NCBI GenBank assembly: GCA_014529385.2
Contig: CM043968.1
Location: forward strand, 28,855,513-28,919,512
Length of the DNA: 64,000 nt
Origin: Adiantum capillus-veneris
Lineage: Eukaryota > Streptophyta > Polypodiopsida > Polypodiales > Pteridaceae
Direction of reading: 5' to 3'
The translations under genes were made by a program, and so were the position numbers. Under the pieces are notes generated by a model. The model was not told the origin of the DNA, did not search any database, and worked only from the letters and a program-made list of their open reading frames with translations. Shown here one piece after another: positions 32,950 to 43,875 of the stretch; within the stretch, counting starts at the first letter, position 1, and every line of letters begins with the position of its first letter.

Positions 32950-33460
32950 AAGTAGATTGCAAGTTCTACCCTTGTGGGAGGTGTATGACTCAATAATGGA
33001 GTGTGACAGGAGCCATGTAACTTATTCCTCGGTCCTACTTGAGCTTGTATTCTTGCTGGCTGGAAGTCAACAAAGTTGTGAACTGTTATTCTTGTGCAAG
33101 GCCAATATCTCCTTGGTCCACAACTTCTTTCCACTCCTTTGTGCCACATGGTTACTTGCAGGTAGTGGGCTCTTCATACTGTAGGACTGAGTTGAGAAGA
33201 TTAAGATTCTATTGCACAAATCTGAGCTATTACCTCTCAATAAGTCAATTTTTGAGGGGGGCTTCTGAGTTTCTTGAGGCGATATGAGTATGCTCCATAG
33301 CCTTATCAGGCTGTAGAGAGGCAGGTGTAACAGTTCCTGAAGAAGAGGAAACATCAGGGGGTGGACCTTGAATAATAGGATCCCTGCGTCTGTACACTTG
33401 TAACATTGGAGGAGCCTCTTTCTACTTATGTGGCCTCCTCCTAGCTCTCTGCCTCTGGCC
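32950..33460 (-). pseudogene. Ty1/copia relic (linker and RT start)
   Basis: The - strand shows PPMLQVYRRRDPIIQGPPP, typical of the copia integrase-RT linker, and about 250 bp further the RT entry region KKLWTKEILALHKNNSSQL followed by LPASKN, corresponding to the common 'E..AL..N.TW.LV.LP' pattern. Several stops and frame changes are present, and nothing beyond RT motif 1 is visible. The family call rests on these two patterns. Confidence 0.55.
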
Positions 33461-33572
33461 TTCAAGTACCTCGAGATTCCTGTGTCTTCCTCTCCTAAAC
33501 ATCTGTTTGTTGTCTCTGCTCTGGATGTTCCAGTGTGTGTGTGTGTGGGTGTGTGGTGGGCGATTTGGAAAA

Positions 33573-33700
33573 CACCTGCGCGCTGCCTGTCCCCTGCACG
33601 TTGTCCAACACCTACGCGCTGCCTGTTCCCTGCACGCTGTCCAACACCTTCACGCTGCTTGCTCTGTGCGCTGCAGCCCCTGCGCGCTGTCTATCTCCTG
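33573..33700 (+). repeat. 36-bp tandem monomers in LINE D 5' region
   Basis: CACCTGCGCGCTGCCTG at 33,573 recurs at 33,609 and 33,645, an exact 36-bp step, then degenerates. LINE 5' UTRs often carry promoter monomers. Confidence 0.8.
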
Positions 33701-34121
33701 CATGCTGACCTCTGCACCCTGCAGCACCTACGTGCTGTTCAGCTCTACGCATCACTCTAGCCTGGTACATATTTCACCCCCATCCTCTGCGCACGCGTGT
33801 GTGTGTGCGCACGCGGGTGGATGTGGGTGTATGAGTGTGTGTGTGTGCGCGCGTGCATGGGGGATTTGGGTGTGTGGTAAATCCTTCGGCCACTCGTCTA
33901 TCGCGCAACTCTGTTCTGCACAACATCTACCCTGTGCAAGCCTTCACAGCGCGCCGGTGGTTGAAGTTTGATTTTGCGTGCACGCAGTCCTGTTGTTTTG
34001 TGTGAGAGAGAGGTGTCAGTGTTTCTGTATAGCCAGCCTCGTGTGCGTCTGTCTGTGTCAATAGCAGTCAAATATCAAAAACCCCAAAAAAAAAGAGTGC
34101 GTGTGTGTGTGTGACCTTCAC

Positions 34122-35155
34122 ATGGATTCGACTGATCAATGTATATACAAGCGTCGGAAAGCCATGGAATCTTCGGATATGGATGCTTTAAGCCTTATCA
34201 AAGTATGTTTGCATGAGGACTTCGAGGATGCACGTCAAGCCTGGGAAGGATCCGCTCCCGTCATGGAAGTACGCATCCCTATACAGGAGCTTATGGATCC
34301 TGTTGCTCAATATGCTCTCAACACGGTGATTCGTTTTTTCTCGGGTAGAATGCCTACGGCTCAGGATGTAGGCCAATGGGTTGATTTCCTACTCAAACGG
34401 CAAGCAGTCCGAGGGGTTTACATTGGCGCGCGAGGGTTCTATGAAGTCTTGCTGGCTGACACGGATGCTAGGGATGCTCTGCTTGAGATGACTCATATAC
34501 TGCCTTGGGCTTTCACCAAGGACTATGAGTCTCATTCGTCACAAGTGTCCCGTTTGGGTTGATGTGGTCGACTTTCCTCGCACTTGGTGTCACTTTCTTC
34601 CTTTGCTGGCTGCTCAGCTAGGCAAAGTCATTTGCACTTCTAAGCTAGATGCAAACACTAACCGTTTTTGTATTCTGTGGGACACAGATATCCCCACACC
34701 AATAGGTATTTCGATCGATTCTGGGGATGTAGTGGTTGGAAAGTGTCCATTCAAGCTTAAATGGGGCAAGTTTGCAAATTCTTGCTTCCGTTGTGGCAAA
34801 TTTGATCATATGCAGTCCAAATGTCCAGAACCAAACCTGCAACCACCTCCTTCGACTGTCCCTACTCCTCAACCTCGCTTACCTCCGAAATATTCTGAGG
34901 TTCAAACCAAAGGTGCTTCAACCTCCTCCCCGACAAAAGCTGGGGCGAATAAAGGCAAAGGGAAACGATTACAATTGTCTACACTTTCTGCTTCTCCAAA
35001 TATTAAAGACAAGGGAAAAGAATAGGTATCAACCTCTCAAACTTGGTTGGTGCCCAGGAAACCCGCTAAAGCTGCTACAGCTCGTATTCCGGCATCTTCT
35101 CATAATTATGTGCCCCCTTTGAAGAATGTTGTTCAGAAAAAAACTTTCTTTTAAT
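34122..35155 (+). pseudogene. LINE D ORF1: DUF4283-like protein with CCHC knuckle
   Basis: ATG at 34,122 (MDSTDQCIYKRRKAMESS). The N-terminal half has VIRFFSGRMPTAQDVGQWV and ARGFYEVLLADTDARD, a DUF4283-like layout. After a frame change near 34,530-34,560 it continues VWVDVVDFPRTW, FKLKWGKFANSC and the zinc knuckle CFRCGKFDHMQSKC (CX2CX4HX4C) at about 34,780. A Pro/Ser/Lys-rich tail follows, interrupted by TAG at 35,023-35,025 and ending at TAA 35,153. Expected role: RNA binding in the LINE particle. Inactive because of the two lesions. Confidence 0.85.
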
Positions 35156-35375
35156 GACAACACTTCTTTGGCTAAAGCTTGGGACAAGGTGGTTCGCTCT
35201 TACAAGGAAGTTGTTATAGGAGAAGCCTCTTCATCGCAAGGTGCCTTTATTTTTAATCATCTGGATCTAGGTCTCCTCAGGTACCAACAGCTGGAGAGGA
35301 TGTGTCGATAGGCACTAGTACTTGAGTTTTCTCCCCTTTTTCCTGTTTCCTCGTCCACTGTATATACCATATAGA

Positions 35376-38300
35376 ATGCATAGTTCTTTGAATTGCATCT
35401 CCTATAATGTGCGTGGGTTATGCAATCACGACAAGTGGCGGCTTACCTGGCACTATGTACATACATGTAAAGCGGACATTGTGGTTCTTCAAGAGCATAA
35501 CCAGCATCAATTTGCAGGACAGACTTCTTACTTTGCAGTCTACTGGATAGCTTATGCAGGATCAGCTGGCTATTCTGGAGTGCTTATACTTGTTCGACAT
35601 GAACTCTTCTCGACCTTGGTTTTCAATGACCCGACTGGGAGATGGATGGTCATCTATTGTTAATGGGGAAGTTTTCGAATTTGGAGGATTATATGTATAC
35701 ACAGCTTCTGCAGATAGGGCACGGTTGTGGAGTGCTATCTCCTCTTATTGTTGGCGTTCCAATGCCTTTCTCTGCAGAGATTTTAATAATGCACCAAACC
35801 TTGCGGATAATACTACAGGCCATTCTCACATGCTTCATATGGAACGGCAATCATGGAACCAATTTATGTCGACCTGTAATGGGCTTGATTCGCGGTCCTT
35901 TTTGCATGCGACTGATCCAGGATTCACTTTTGAGCATAATGCTCAATCTATGAATCGCACTCGACTCGATTGCTGGTATCTTTTTCACATGCAACAGTAT
36001 GATGACTTTGTATGCGAGATGAGGATCGATTATGCTATGTGTCTCTCAGATCATTTTCCCATATGCTTGGAACTTAGTTTTGGTTCTTTTGATGTCAATG
36101 ACCGCCTACCCAAGAAGAGACTTTTGCATATCAATAATGCTTATCTCAAGCATGAACCTTTTCGTGCTATGATTGTGGATGTTATTACGGCTTTGATCTC
36201 CCAAATGTTTGTTGATATGGACATAGCCTGGTTCCACTTTGTTCTGCGTGTTCAATGTGTTATCCAGGATTATGGCAGGGATTATTTGTCACGATTAAGG
36301 GAACAAGTTAATGAGGCAAAGGATGCTTGTAGCAGATTAATGCACTTGGCTAATCATTCTTCTCTTATTGCCACTCGAATGACTAAGTTGCTTTCTGCTC
36401 GCGTTATGTTACGGCACAATGATGAGAGGAAATTGGCCAAATGGCAGACTCGAGCTCGTCAACAGGCTTTTGCAGATAAAGGATGTGCTTCTAAACAATT
36501 CTTCTAGCATTTGCATCACTCCAGGAAGTCTCAAGCTATACGGAGAGTTAAATTACCGTCAGGGGAGTGGACCTCCACTTTCCGAGAGCTAGCACTAGCC
36601 CTACACTCTCATTATGGCAAGATTTTTGAGGCCCCTTCTTCTCCCACGGGAGAAGATCGCCAAGCGCGTCACATGTTTCTACCGCATGTTGCTCCCATTC
36701 TTTCGATGCGGCAGGCTCAAGACTTGGAAGCTATTTTCACTGAGTCGGAATCATATGCCAGCTTGCTTGATTTGGGTCGATGGAGAGCTCTTGGTTGGGA
36801 TGGTCTCTCTGTGGAATATTTGAAGCTGCCTCTGTTGTTCATGATGAATACAGCTTGGGAACAGCAGGAATTGCCCTCCTCTTGGAAAGAAGGGTTGCTC
36901 AAGTTGATACCTAAGCATGCATTGTGTGAAGAATTCTCTCATTGGCGGCCTATTACACTCATGCATGTGGTATATAAATTAATGGCAAAAATGCTTGCTA
37001 ACCGACACAAGTGCTTTCTGCATGAAGGCTTGCATCAATCTCAATACGGTTTCATTCCACGACGTCAAATTACTCATAACCTTGCGAATGTAATCGTTGG
37101 AATGGAATATGCAAAATATACTCGACAGGATGTCTTAGTCATGCAGGTTGACAGAATGTATCGGCTATGCAGAAACTGGATTGGGTGCTCCAACGTCTAC
37201 ATTCCAAGTTGAATTATTGGAAACTGTCCAAGTGGCCACTTCATGTGCGTCTCAGGATTGTCCAATGCATCCTTGTGACTTATGTGCAGTTTTACTTGCC
37301 TTTGTTATCCTGGCCTCGGTTGCATTTGCAGTCCCTCATATCCAATTTTTTAGAGCATTTTTGGCGGACCTCCTCTAGCAAGAAGGGTCTTCGGCTTCTA
37401 TCTATGGACAAGTTGTGTTATCCCAAGCGGCTTGGAGGGTTAAATATTTTGGACTTGCGACGTCATCTTCTGGCTCAGAAAGCTATGCTGTTGCCAGTTT
37501 TGGTGGAGCAGCAACAACCCTGCGCTCTCATGGTCACACATTTGTGTACGCACATTGTCACCCATCTTTTGGTCATTGGAAACAGACTTATTGGGATGTT
37601 GTTTTGGGAAGCTTGAAGGCACATTCCTGGATGTCCCTTTACTTCTTCTCTAATTGTTGATTGGAAGGTTGTCACTTCGCATTTGGCTTGGAATGGTTGA
37701 CAATCCTCTGTGGGTAACTCTCTTCGCTTAGAGAGTCTGCATTGTAGCAGGGCTTTCGCTTCGACTTTGCTTCAACGGTCTCCTCGCCAAGTGTATTTTC
37801 TTTCCCAAAAGGAATCTGTCGGGTGCATAAGGCGGTTGATGACTCGGGTTATGTTCTTTCGTTCGTTGATGCAGTGTCCCGCTTTCGGTTGAGTCTTCAC
37901 TATTCTCCTCTCTGGAGGGAGATTAAAAGGATGCTTGCTACTCATTCACCCATTCCTCCTTTGGATGTGGACTCTCGCGTCCCTGACTGGAATCTGGCTA
38001 CTACTAGATTGGACTGCATCTCAGCTAGCAGTGTCTATGCCATCCTTCAGTCTGATGTATGGATTGTGCATCAGGGTAATCAGTTGTGGTCGCTTTCCGA
38101 GTCATCCTTGTGGTGGCAACACACATTGTCTCACATTTGGCAGAGTCATCTTCCTTTGAAGGAACGTATTTTCTTGTGGCGCTGCTTGGTGGGAGCTCTA
38201 CCTGTTGGCAGTGTGTTACATGCTCGGCATATTGCGCCTTCCCGTTGTCCCGGATGCCTTAAAGTTGAGGAGACCGTGCCACACTTACTGTGGGGTTGTC

Positions 38301-38615
38301 GTCACTCCAGAGCCTTCATTCGGCAAGTGTCGACTGCTCTTCGGCTTCGTTTTCCTTCCAGCTCTTTTCACAGACGCTTTTGGCTTTTTGGGGTGCTCCA
38401 GTCACCGCAATCTTAGTTTGCAGTGTTCTTCAGCTGGGTCAGATTTTGGACTATGTGGGCCATCTGGCACCATAGGAACTCCTTAATGTTCCAAGGCACT
38501 TCTGTTGATTTCTTTCCCTATTTCAAATTATCTCTTGGTCAAGCGCTGCATTTTGCCTATGACGCTGGAGACATCACTCTTGATACCTACAGGATTTACT
38601 TTGAAGGTTTCTAGC
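35376..38615 (+). pseudogene. LINE D ORF2: endonuclease, RT fragment and zf-RVT
   Basis: Starts MHSSLNCISYNVRGLCNHDK. The endonuclease shows VVLQEHNQ, a frame change at about 35,640-35,665, then CRDFNNAP where GDFN is expected, and SDHFPI. TAG at 36,505-36,507 interrupts the frame. RT motifs: HWRPITLMHVVYKLMAKML and YGFIPRRQITHNLANV, then VLVMQVD at 37,140-37,150, followed at once by the thumb-region sequence QKLDWVLQRLHSKLNYW. The segment with the catalytic YADD box is missing, a deletion of several hundred bases compared with LINE A. The C-terminal zf-RVT module is present (LPLKERIFLWRCLVGALP, CPGCLKVEETVPHLLWGC). Confidence 0.88.
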
Positions 38616-38730
38616 CTTCGGAGCCTCATAGTGCTCCGCCTCTTGTATCCCTTTCTTTTCGTGGGTTTTCCTCGCTTTGAGGTTTCCCGCTTGTAATTAA
38701 TCAAAGCAGATTTACAAAAAAAAAAAAAAA

Positions 38731-38732
<2 letters not shown>

Positions 38733-38783
<51 letters not shown>

Positions 38784-38790
38784 CGTGCGC
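38733..38790. repeat. (GT)n microsatellite after LINE D
   Basis: About 25 uninterrupted GT units, then gtgcgcgtgcgtgc. From 38,791 to 39,314 there is no recognisable gene; this is presumably intron or upstream sequence of the dehydrogenase gene. Confidence 0.95.
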
Positions 38791-39314
38791 GTGCGTGCAT
38801 GTTTCCTTTTTGAGTTCTTCTGTAAGTTTGTTTGCAGATTCTGTGTTGCACTGTTTTTACCACCTTATTCAGTAGAAGCTAGCTACAAGGCCGTGTAATG
38901 AGCAATGAGGTGAGATTGAGAAGAAGAGTGTGGCTATGAGAAAGCAAATTAGCGAAAAAGAAGAGGAGTCAGTATTGTGGTGGTGATAGTGTCAGCATGA
39001 TGCTCTTTTATATGAACCAAGGTGTGGTATTTAAATTCAAATAAGAGAAAGAAAGAGAGAGCTGCATGTAAGCAGGGCATTGGGTAATCATTTTCAAACT
39101 ATAACAAGGGTGGCAATCAATTGACAGATGGGAGAATGATGTTGTTCAAACTTAAGAACCCAGCGTAAATGTAACTTTGTGGGCTGAACACGACAAGGAT
39201 GCAAGAATACCACTTTGTGTCATTTTCCTGCATAATTCATGTACTGGTCTAACCTAAGAAATATTCAAGAGGTTCAAAATGCATACTGCATGATTGTCTT
39301 TATCTCCTTTGAAG

Positions 39315-42300
39315 GTAGTCGAAGAACTCGAACTTCGTCACAAAAACATTATGGTCAATGCATTAGCAGTTGACCTGACATCCACAAGCTCTATTGTAAA
39401 CTTCACTAAAGCTGTTCAAGAACTTTTGGATACGTACCATGGATCCATGTCCCTGCAGCTCCTCGTTAATAACGCAGGAATACTTGCCACAACCGAAAGG
39501 GTGACACCAGAAGGCTATGAAAGGTATTCGTCAAAGATACAAAATTTTGTGTTGAATTTGTTTAATCTTTTCTACTTTTTGTTTTAGACAATAAAACGAC
39601 TTAAAGCTTGCCTTGCTTCATATCCTCTTTCTTTATTCGTCTTGATTTTTTGTTATGTGCCAGTGTTTTAGCCCCTCTTATGATTTGTAATTTGAGACTT
39701 TGGTCTTGTAACAGTTAATGTGCCAACCAAGGAGAGTCTCATTGTGCAACATTCAATCAGATGTGATACAATTGAAGCATGTTTGAAATTCTTTTGTTCA
39801 TAATGGACCTAAAGCCCTCCACTACAGCTCTGTTAAACATATTTGCCAGCAAACGTGCTAATGTACCTTGAGAATGCCGCAAATGCTCAGCAACCAACCC
39901 CTCCTGATCAGATGCCCTGCCCATATGCAATCTATCAATGGCTGAATGTATCATGCTCTCAGTAAAGAGCGTACAACACTGAGGACGGGCCCCCCGAAGG
40001 TAATGGCAGAGGTGGCTGATCTCATACCGTATATAAACTAGTCGCATATTGTCCCCAAGTGTCTGTAGAGGTAATGGATATGGGAGCTCGCTGAACTTCA
40101 AAGAGTCGCCATGCTTCTTTGGAGTCCTTACTTAAAAATAACTCATATAGCTCTTGCTCAAGTTGGGCTAAAAATCTTCGCTTCTTTTGCCTTACAAGGC
40201 GCCGGAAAGCTATTTGGGAATGTTTATGTGTAATGATCCCTATCGCTACCTCTTTGCGAAGTTTAATTCTCATCTCTGGACATTCATCATGATACCAGCT
40301 ATTTCGTGGTCTAGTAACCTTATTTTCTCCCTCTGTGCCTCGAGAGTGGGGAAAAGTTGTATTTGCAGCTGTATGAAGAGCATGTGTAAGTTGTTGCATC
40401 AGCGTTGTCAATGGAACTTTCGGGTCTACTACCGATAACAATCTGAAAATTTTAGATGCGTATACCTCTTCAGTTTGCTTTGTAAACTGATACCTGGGGT
40501 ATGAATGGCCCTGCTGGGTAGCCATGGGTTGCATAGAATAGCGACAGTCTAGTGTAAAGGACAAGTATGCATGATCAATAGCTCCCCCAATTAGTCTCTG
40601 AGACACTGAAAGCTCCTGAATGCGTGGGATGAGATCAAGTGGTGCAAGTACATAGTCCACCGTGCTGGTACCATTGTGGTGTGTATAGCATGTAAATCCT
40701 CCTGAGTGTGGCCATCTAGCTATGCCATTAAGTATGGCTAGCCCATGCGTGGATCCCATCTCTAAAAGATATCCCCCATATGTTGTGCATTTGCCTGTGT
40801 CATGGGAGACTCTCTCAATCCCAAGATCCACATTATCACATTCTTGAAAATCAGCTGCTGAGGTATCAGAAAAGGAGGTTTGTAACGATTCAGTCCTTGC
40901 ATTAAAATCCCCAGCAAGCAAGACATCTCCCATTTGAGAATAATGTGCTATATCATCATCCAAGATTATGTATGGGGACAACCCATTCGGACCAGCATAG
41001 GCAGAGTTTGATGGTGCAAAGTAGCATATTGCAATGTACAATGGACGGTGGTCCTCAGCTTGCACTCTAATCCACATATAACGGGCATGTTCGTCCTTCC
41101 CCATAACCTGTACGATACGGTGCAGCTCCTCTCTATAAAGTACAGCCACTCCTCCGGATCCTCTCGAGGTATTTCCACGAGGCTTCTTCCTTGCTACTGA
41201 CTCCCACCTGTAACCTGGTATTGCGGGTAGGACGCTTGTCCCATACTGATGTGTTTCTGTGTACAAAATGATATCCCGTCCTTTGTACGTCTCCTCAAAA
41301 GCACCAACATCTGTACGTAGTGATCCATTACAATTCATTCAGAAAAACTAAGCATGGTCCCATAGGTTGCACACCGTCATAAGCTTCGTTTCTCGCTGAT
41401 CACTACTTTTCCATCCCTGTAAACAGCCCACTTGCCTGCCTTTCTAGCCTCCATCACACATGGCATGCATTCTTTCCTATGCGCGATCTGGGCATGGGTA
41501 AGATCCTCTTCTAGGAATATTTTCTCTCCTTTCAAGGCACGTCAATGCGAAAGAAAGTCCTTTTTCTCAAAATCAGCAAATTTCAGTATGAGAGGTCTCA
41601 CTCTTGATGCATCTTTCCCAACTCTCCATGCCTCTACTGGCGTTCTCCCATCTGCCCCCATTTTCGTGCATAAGGCAAGAGCATCATCCTTGGGGGTCTT
41701 GTCTTCTTTCCAACCCACAACACGGACATTCAAAGCTCGTACCTTCCTCCTCTTCTCTTCCACATGTATCATTTATGATACTTGGGGAAGAGGGTGTCGG
41801 GTTGGCCTTTTGCTTTGTCACCTCTATCCATTTTGTGTTCTCCTCGTGTTGTTTGACTACGTCGGTCCATGCCTTCATGCAGTTCTCGACATGTGATTTC
41901 AGCTCTTTACCTCCTCATGTAAATGTGGGTCAGCTCTACCAATTTGGCATGCATCACTCGTATCCAAATTGCCTTTGCATGCTGTGAGCTGTCCCTTGAG
42001 TTCCTCAATCAGTGCGTCCTTTGCACTCAGGCGCTTTTCTACTCCTAGTTTCCTCGATTCAAAAGTGGCAAGCATGCCGTCTAGTTTCCCTTGCATTACA
42101 CACTCCATTACATTGACCTTTGCCTTTACAAAGCCCTGCATTTCTGCTTTTAGGCCCATGTACATTTCCACCCGAGTCACATTGAGCATCTTTGCCTGAA
42201 CATCTGTCCTCATTTTTTCATACATCTCAGCTTTGTGAACCTCCATAGCTGCATGCATCTCACTTTCAATCTCCTCATAAGGCTGAGCTCAGCCTTAATC

Positions 42301-43875
42301 ATCACCTGGACTTTCTCGTACATGAGTTCGTCCTTGATCTTGGATAATTTTCCTACTCTAGATGATCCTGGGGAGAGAGAGACAGAGAGAGAAATGAAAA
42401 TGAAATGAAATGTTATATTAACGTCTTCAAAAGGCCAAAATGACCTATGAGACCAATCAGTTACAAAGAGAGAGAGAGAGCTCTCGGTCTTTTTCATTTG
42501 TTGTGGCGTGCCCAGAACGCAAATTGCAGCAGTCATGTATCCACACCTATGCCTGTGTGTACATGAAGCGGACTTGATGGACAGTTTTGTTGATACATTA
42601 CGGGTTTATTCTCTGTGCAGTCTAATTTCCACCAATTATCTCGGACATTATTTTCTCACTCGATCGCTTCTACCCCTTCTACAAAGAAGTAGAGTGCCTG
42701 CACGCATAGTAAATGTAGGATCATTTACACACCTTTGTGGTAAGAAGTTGCTCCCATTTCTTGCTGAATATGTTTCCAAAAGCTACCATGCACTGAATTA
42801 GTTCCAGCTTTGCTACAAACAGTTCAAAATTTTGATGGGCTCTTTTCCCTTCTTCTGAAGAGAGAGGTGCAGAAAAGAATGCATTCATCAAAAGTTCCAG
42901 TTTACCAGATTGCCCACATATACGAAACATCAAAGTGTAATGGCTTCTTTTTTGCATTGTTTGTTTTGAGTATCGAAGAGAAGATTCAACTGTTGTTTGG
43001 GTGCTTTTGCAGTGTTTATGGTAATGTTTACATATGAGTTGCATCGACGTCTCTCTACTGGAACATTGCCAATGCAATTAACTGCTGTGTGAGTAATATA
43101 GATTTGTGTCACATGTGAAGTACAGCCTTGCTACCCAAAATTGTTCTCCTTCGTTGGCCCTTTTTTTTGCTTGAGGTGTCTATAAAGCATGCATCTGGCT
43201 CAAAAAGATCTGTAATGTGGTGGTGTTGTTCTGCTCGTCATAAACAGCGCTGCAGACCCAGGAATAGTACAGACAGCTATTTTCAGAGAGCTTCCAACGT
43301 GGTTCTCAACATGCATATTTATCTTGCTAAAAAGTGCATTTCTCCTTCAATCACCTATGGTGGGATGCAAAGCTGTGGTCAATGCAGCTTTGGCTCCTCC
43401 GGTACGTATTCTAATTAGCCACCAGTTTCAAATTTTTTTATTGAGCATGCAATGATATTTCCGTCCAAGAGAAATCCACACTTAAAAATTTGTTGTCGGA
43501 AAAGGTCTTTGTTTCCGAATAATTATGGTCTTAAATTTCCTTGGGCTGCTAGGCTTCTCATTACCCGCGTCTTCTCTCGTGTTTTTAAGCTTCATAGTCT
43601 CATCATAGTTTGAATTTTCTGCTTGAACCATAATGTGACTACCATAAATGTGCCCCCATGTGTGGTTTGTCAATTTTCTTAGCCTGTATTTATCTGTGTT
43701 TCTTATGCAGAGTGTGTCAGGAAAATACTTCTTTGGAGGAGAAGGGTGTAGGATAGCGTCCTCTACATTATCCTATAATACTCAATTTGCAGCTGACCTG
43801 TGGAACTTGTCAGACAGGCTCTTCAATGATGCGTTTGTCGACTCAGAACTCTTTAATACCAAATTACCATTGTAA
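39315..43875 (+). CDS. Short-chain dehydrogenase/reductase, FEY-like, last six exons
   Basis: Exons inferred from GT..AG borders and frame: about 39,315-39,523; 42,621-42,739; 42,823-42,936; 43,013-43,088; 43,248-43,401; 43,711-43,875 (TAA). Every junction keeps the frame. The SDR landmarks are LLVNNAGILATTERVTPEGY (the NAG motif), STNYLGHYFLTRSLLPLL, the catalytic Ser in RIVNVGSFTH, the catalytic Y-x-x-x-K as YETSK, MFTYELHRRL, ADPGIVQTAIFRELPTWF, and a C-terminal KYFFGGEGCR..SSTLSY. The last pattern is typical of plant FEY/FOREVER YOUNG-type, WWOX-related oxidoreductases (from family knowledge). The N-terminal Rossmann TGxxxGIG exon is not in view. The Ser, Tyr and Lys are intact, so the gene may be functional. 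The 3.1-kb first visible intron holds LINE H. Confidence 0.85.
40022..41338 (-). pseudogene. LINE H ORF2: endonuclease domain and RT start
   Basis: MNCNGSLRTDVGAFEET opens the APE-type fold. The motifs LYTETHQYG, SGGVAVLYREEL, YIAICYFAPSNS, LLAGDFNART, YVLAPLDLIP and DHAYLSFTL follow. A linker rich in basic residues leads to LFEVQRAP. After a frame change near 40,100 the RT entry is legible as CTLFTESMIHSAIDRLHMGR, then QEGLVAEHLRHSQGTLARLL and FNRAVVEGF, ending at about 39,790. The RT palm with catalytic residues is absent. Confidence 0.85.
41542..42300 (-). pseudogene. LINE H ORF1-like region: coiled coil plus RRM-like domain
   Basis: The first part (42,258-41,899) is a charged, Met-rich heptad-like helix (EMYEKMRTDVQAKML, then RKLGVEKRLSAKDALIEELK). 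After frame breaks comes a domain at 41,772-41,542 with RALNVRVVGWKED, VEAWRVGK and RPLILKFADFEKKDFLSH. Coiled coil followed by an RRM-like fold is the plan of L1-type ORF1 proteins. Assignment is by layout and these strings, so moderate. Confidence 0.55.
42391..42465 (-). mobile_element. 75-bp LINE2 tail insertion inside a (GA)n tract
   Basis: Consists only of the family 3' end (GGTCTCATAGGTCATTTTGG, then CTTTTGAAGACG and ATTTC repeats). GA repeats lie on both sides: 42,371-42,390 and 42,468-42,480. Confidence 0.85.

Larger units (their letters stand above)
33547..38732 (+). mobile_element. LINE D: L1-like retrotransposon with deleted RT core
   Basis: Runs from a 5' region with 36-bp repeats through ORF1 (34,122-35,153) and ORF2 (35,376-38,615) to a 17-base A tail (38,716-38,732). 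Both ends lie in (GT)n: 33,533-33,546 before and 38,733-38,781 after, so the target was probably a GT microsatellite. Sequence is distinct from LINE A and LINE2. Confidence 0.88.
39757..42366 (-). mobile_element. LINE H in an SDR intron: ORF1, endonuclease, partial RT
   Basis: Read right to left: an ORF1-like region (42,366-41,480), ORF2 endonuclease (41,338-40,022) and the start of RT (to about 39,757). Its 3' half is missing, the reverse of the usual 5' truncation, so it was cut after insertion. The right edge meets a GA-rich tract (42,371-42,392). It may be the full-length form of the LINE2 family, whose truncated copies cover only the other end; this cannot be shown because the two do not overlap in the window. 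Confidence 0.8.

Noticed and set aside
33507-33971. 154-codon Cys/Ser/Ala-rich ORF (+)
   Set aside because: Overlaps GT repeats and the 36-bp monomers of the LINE D 5' region; low complexity.
38423-38863. Small ORFs around the LINE D tail
   Set aside because: Alternative frames of ORF2 and the GT repeat.
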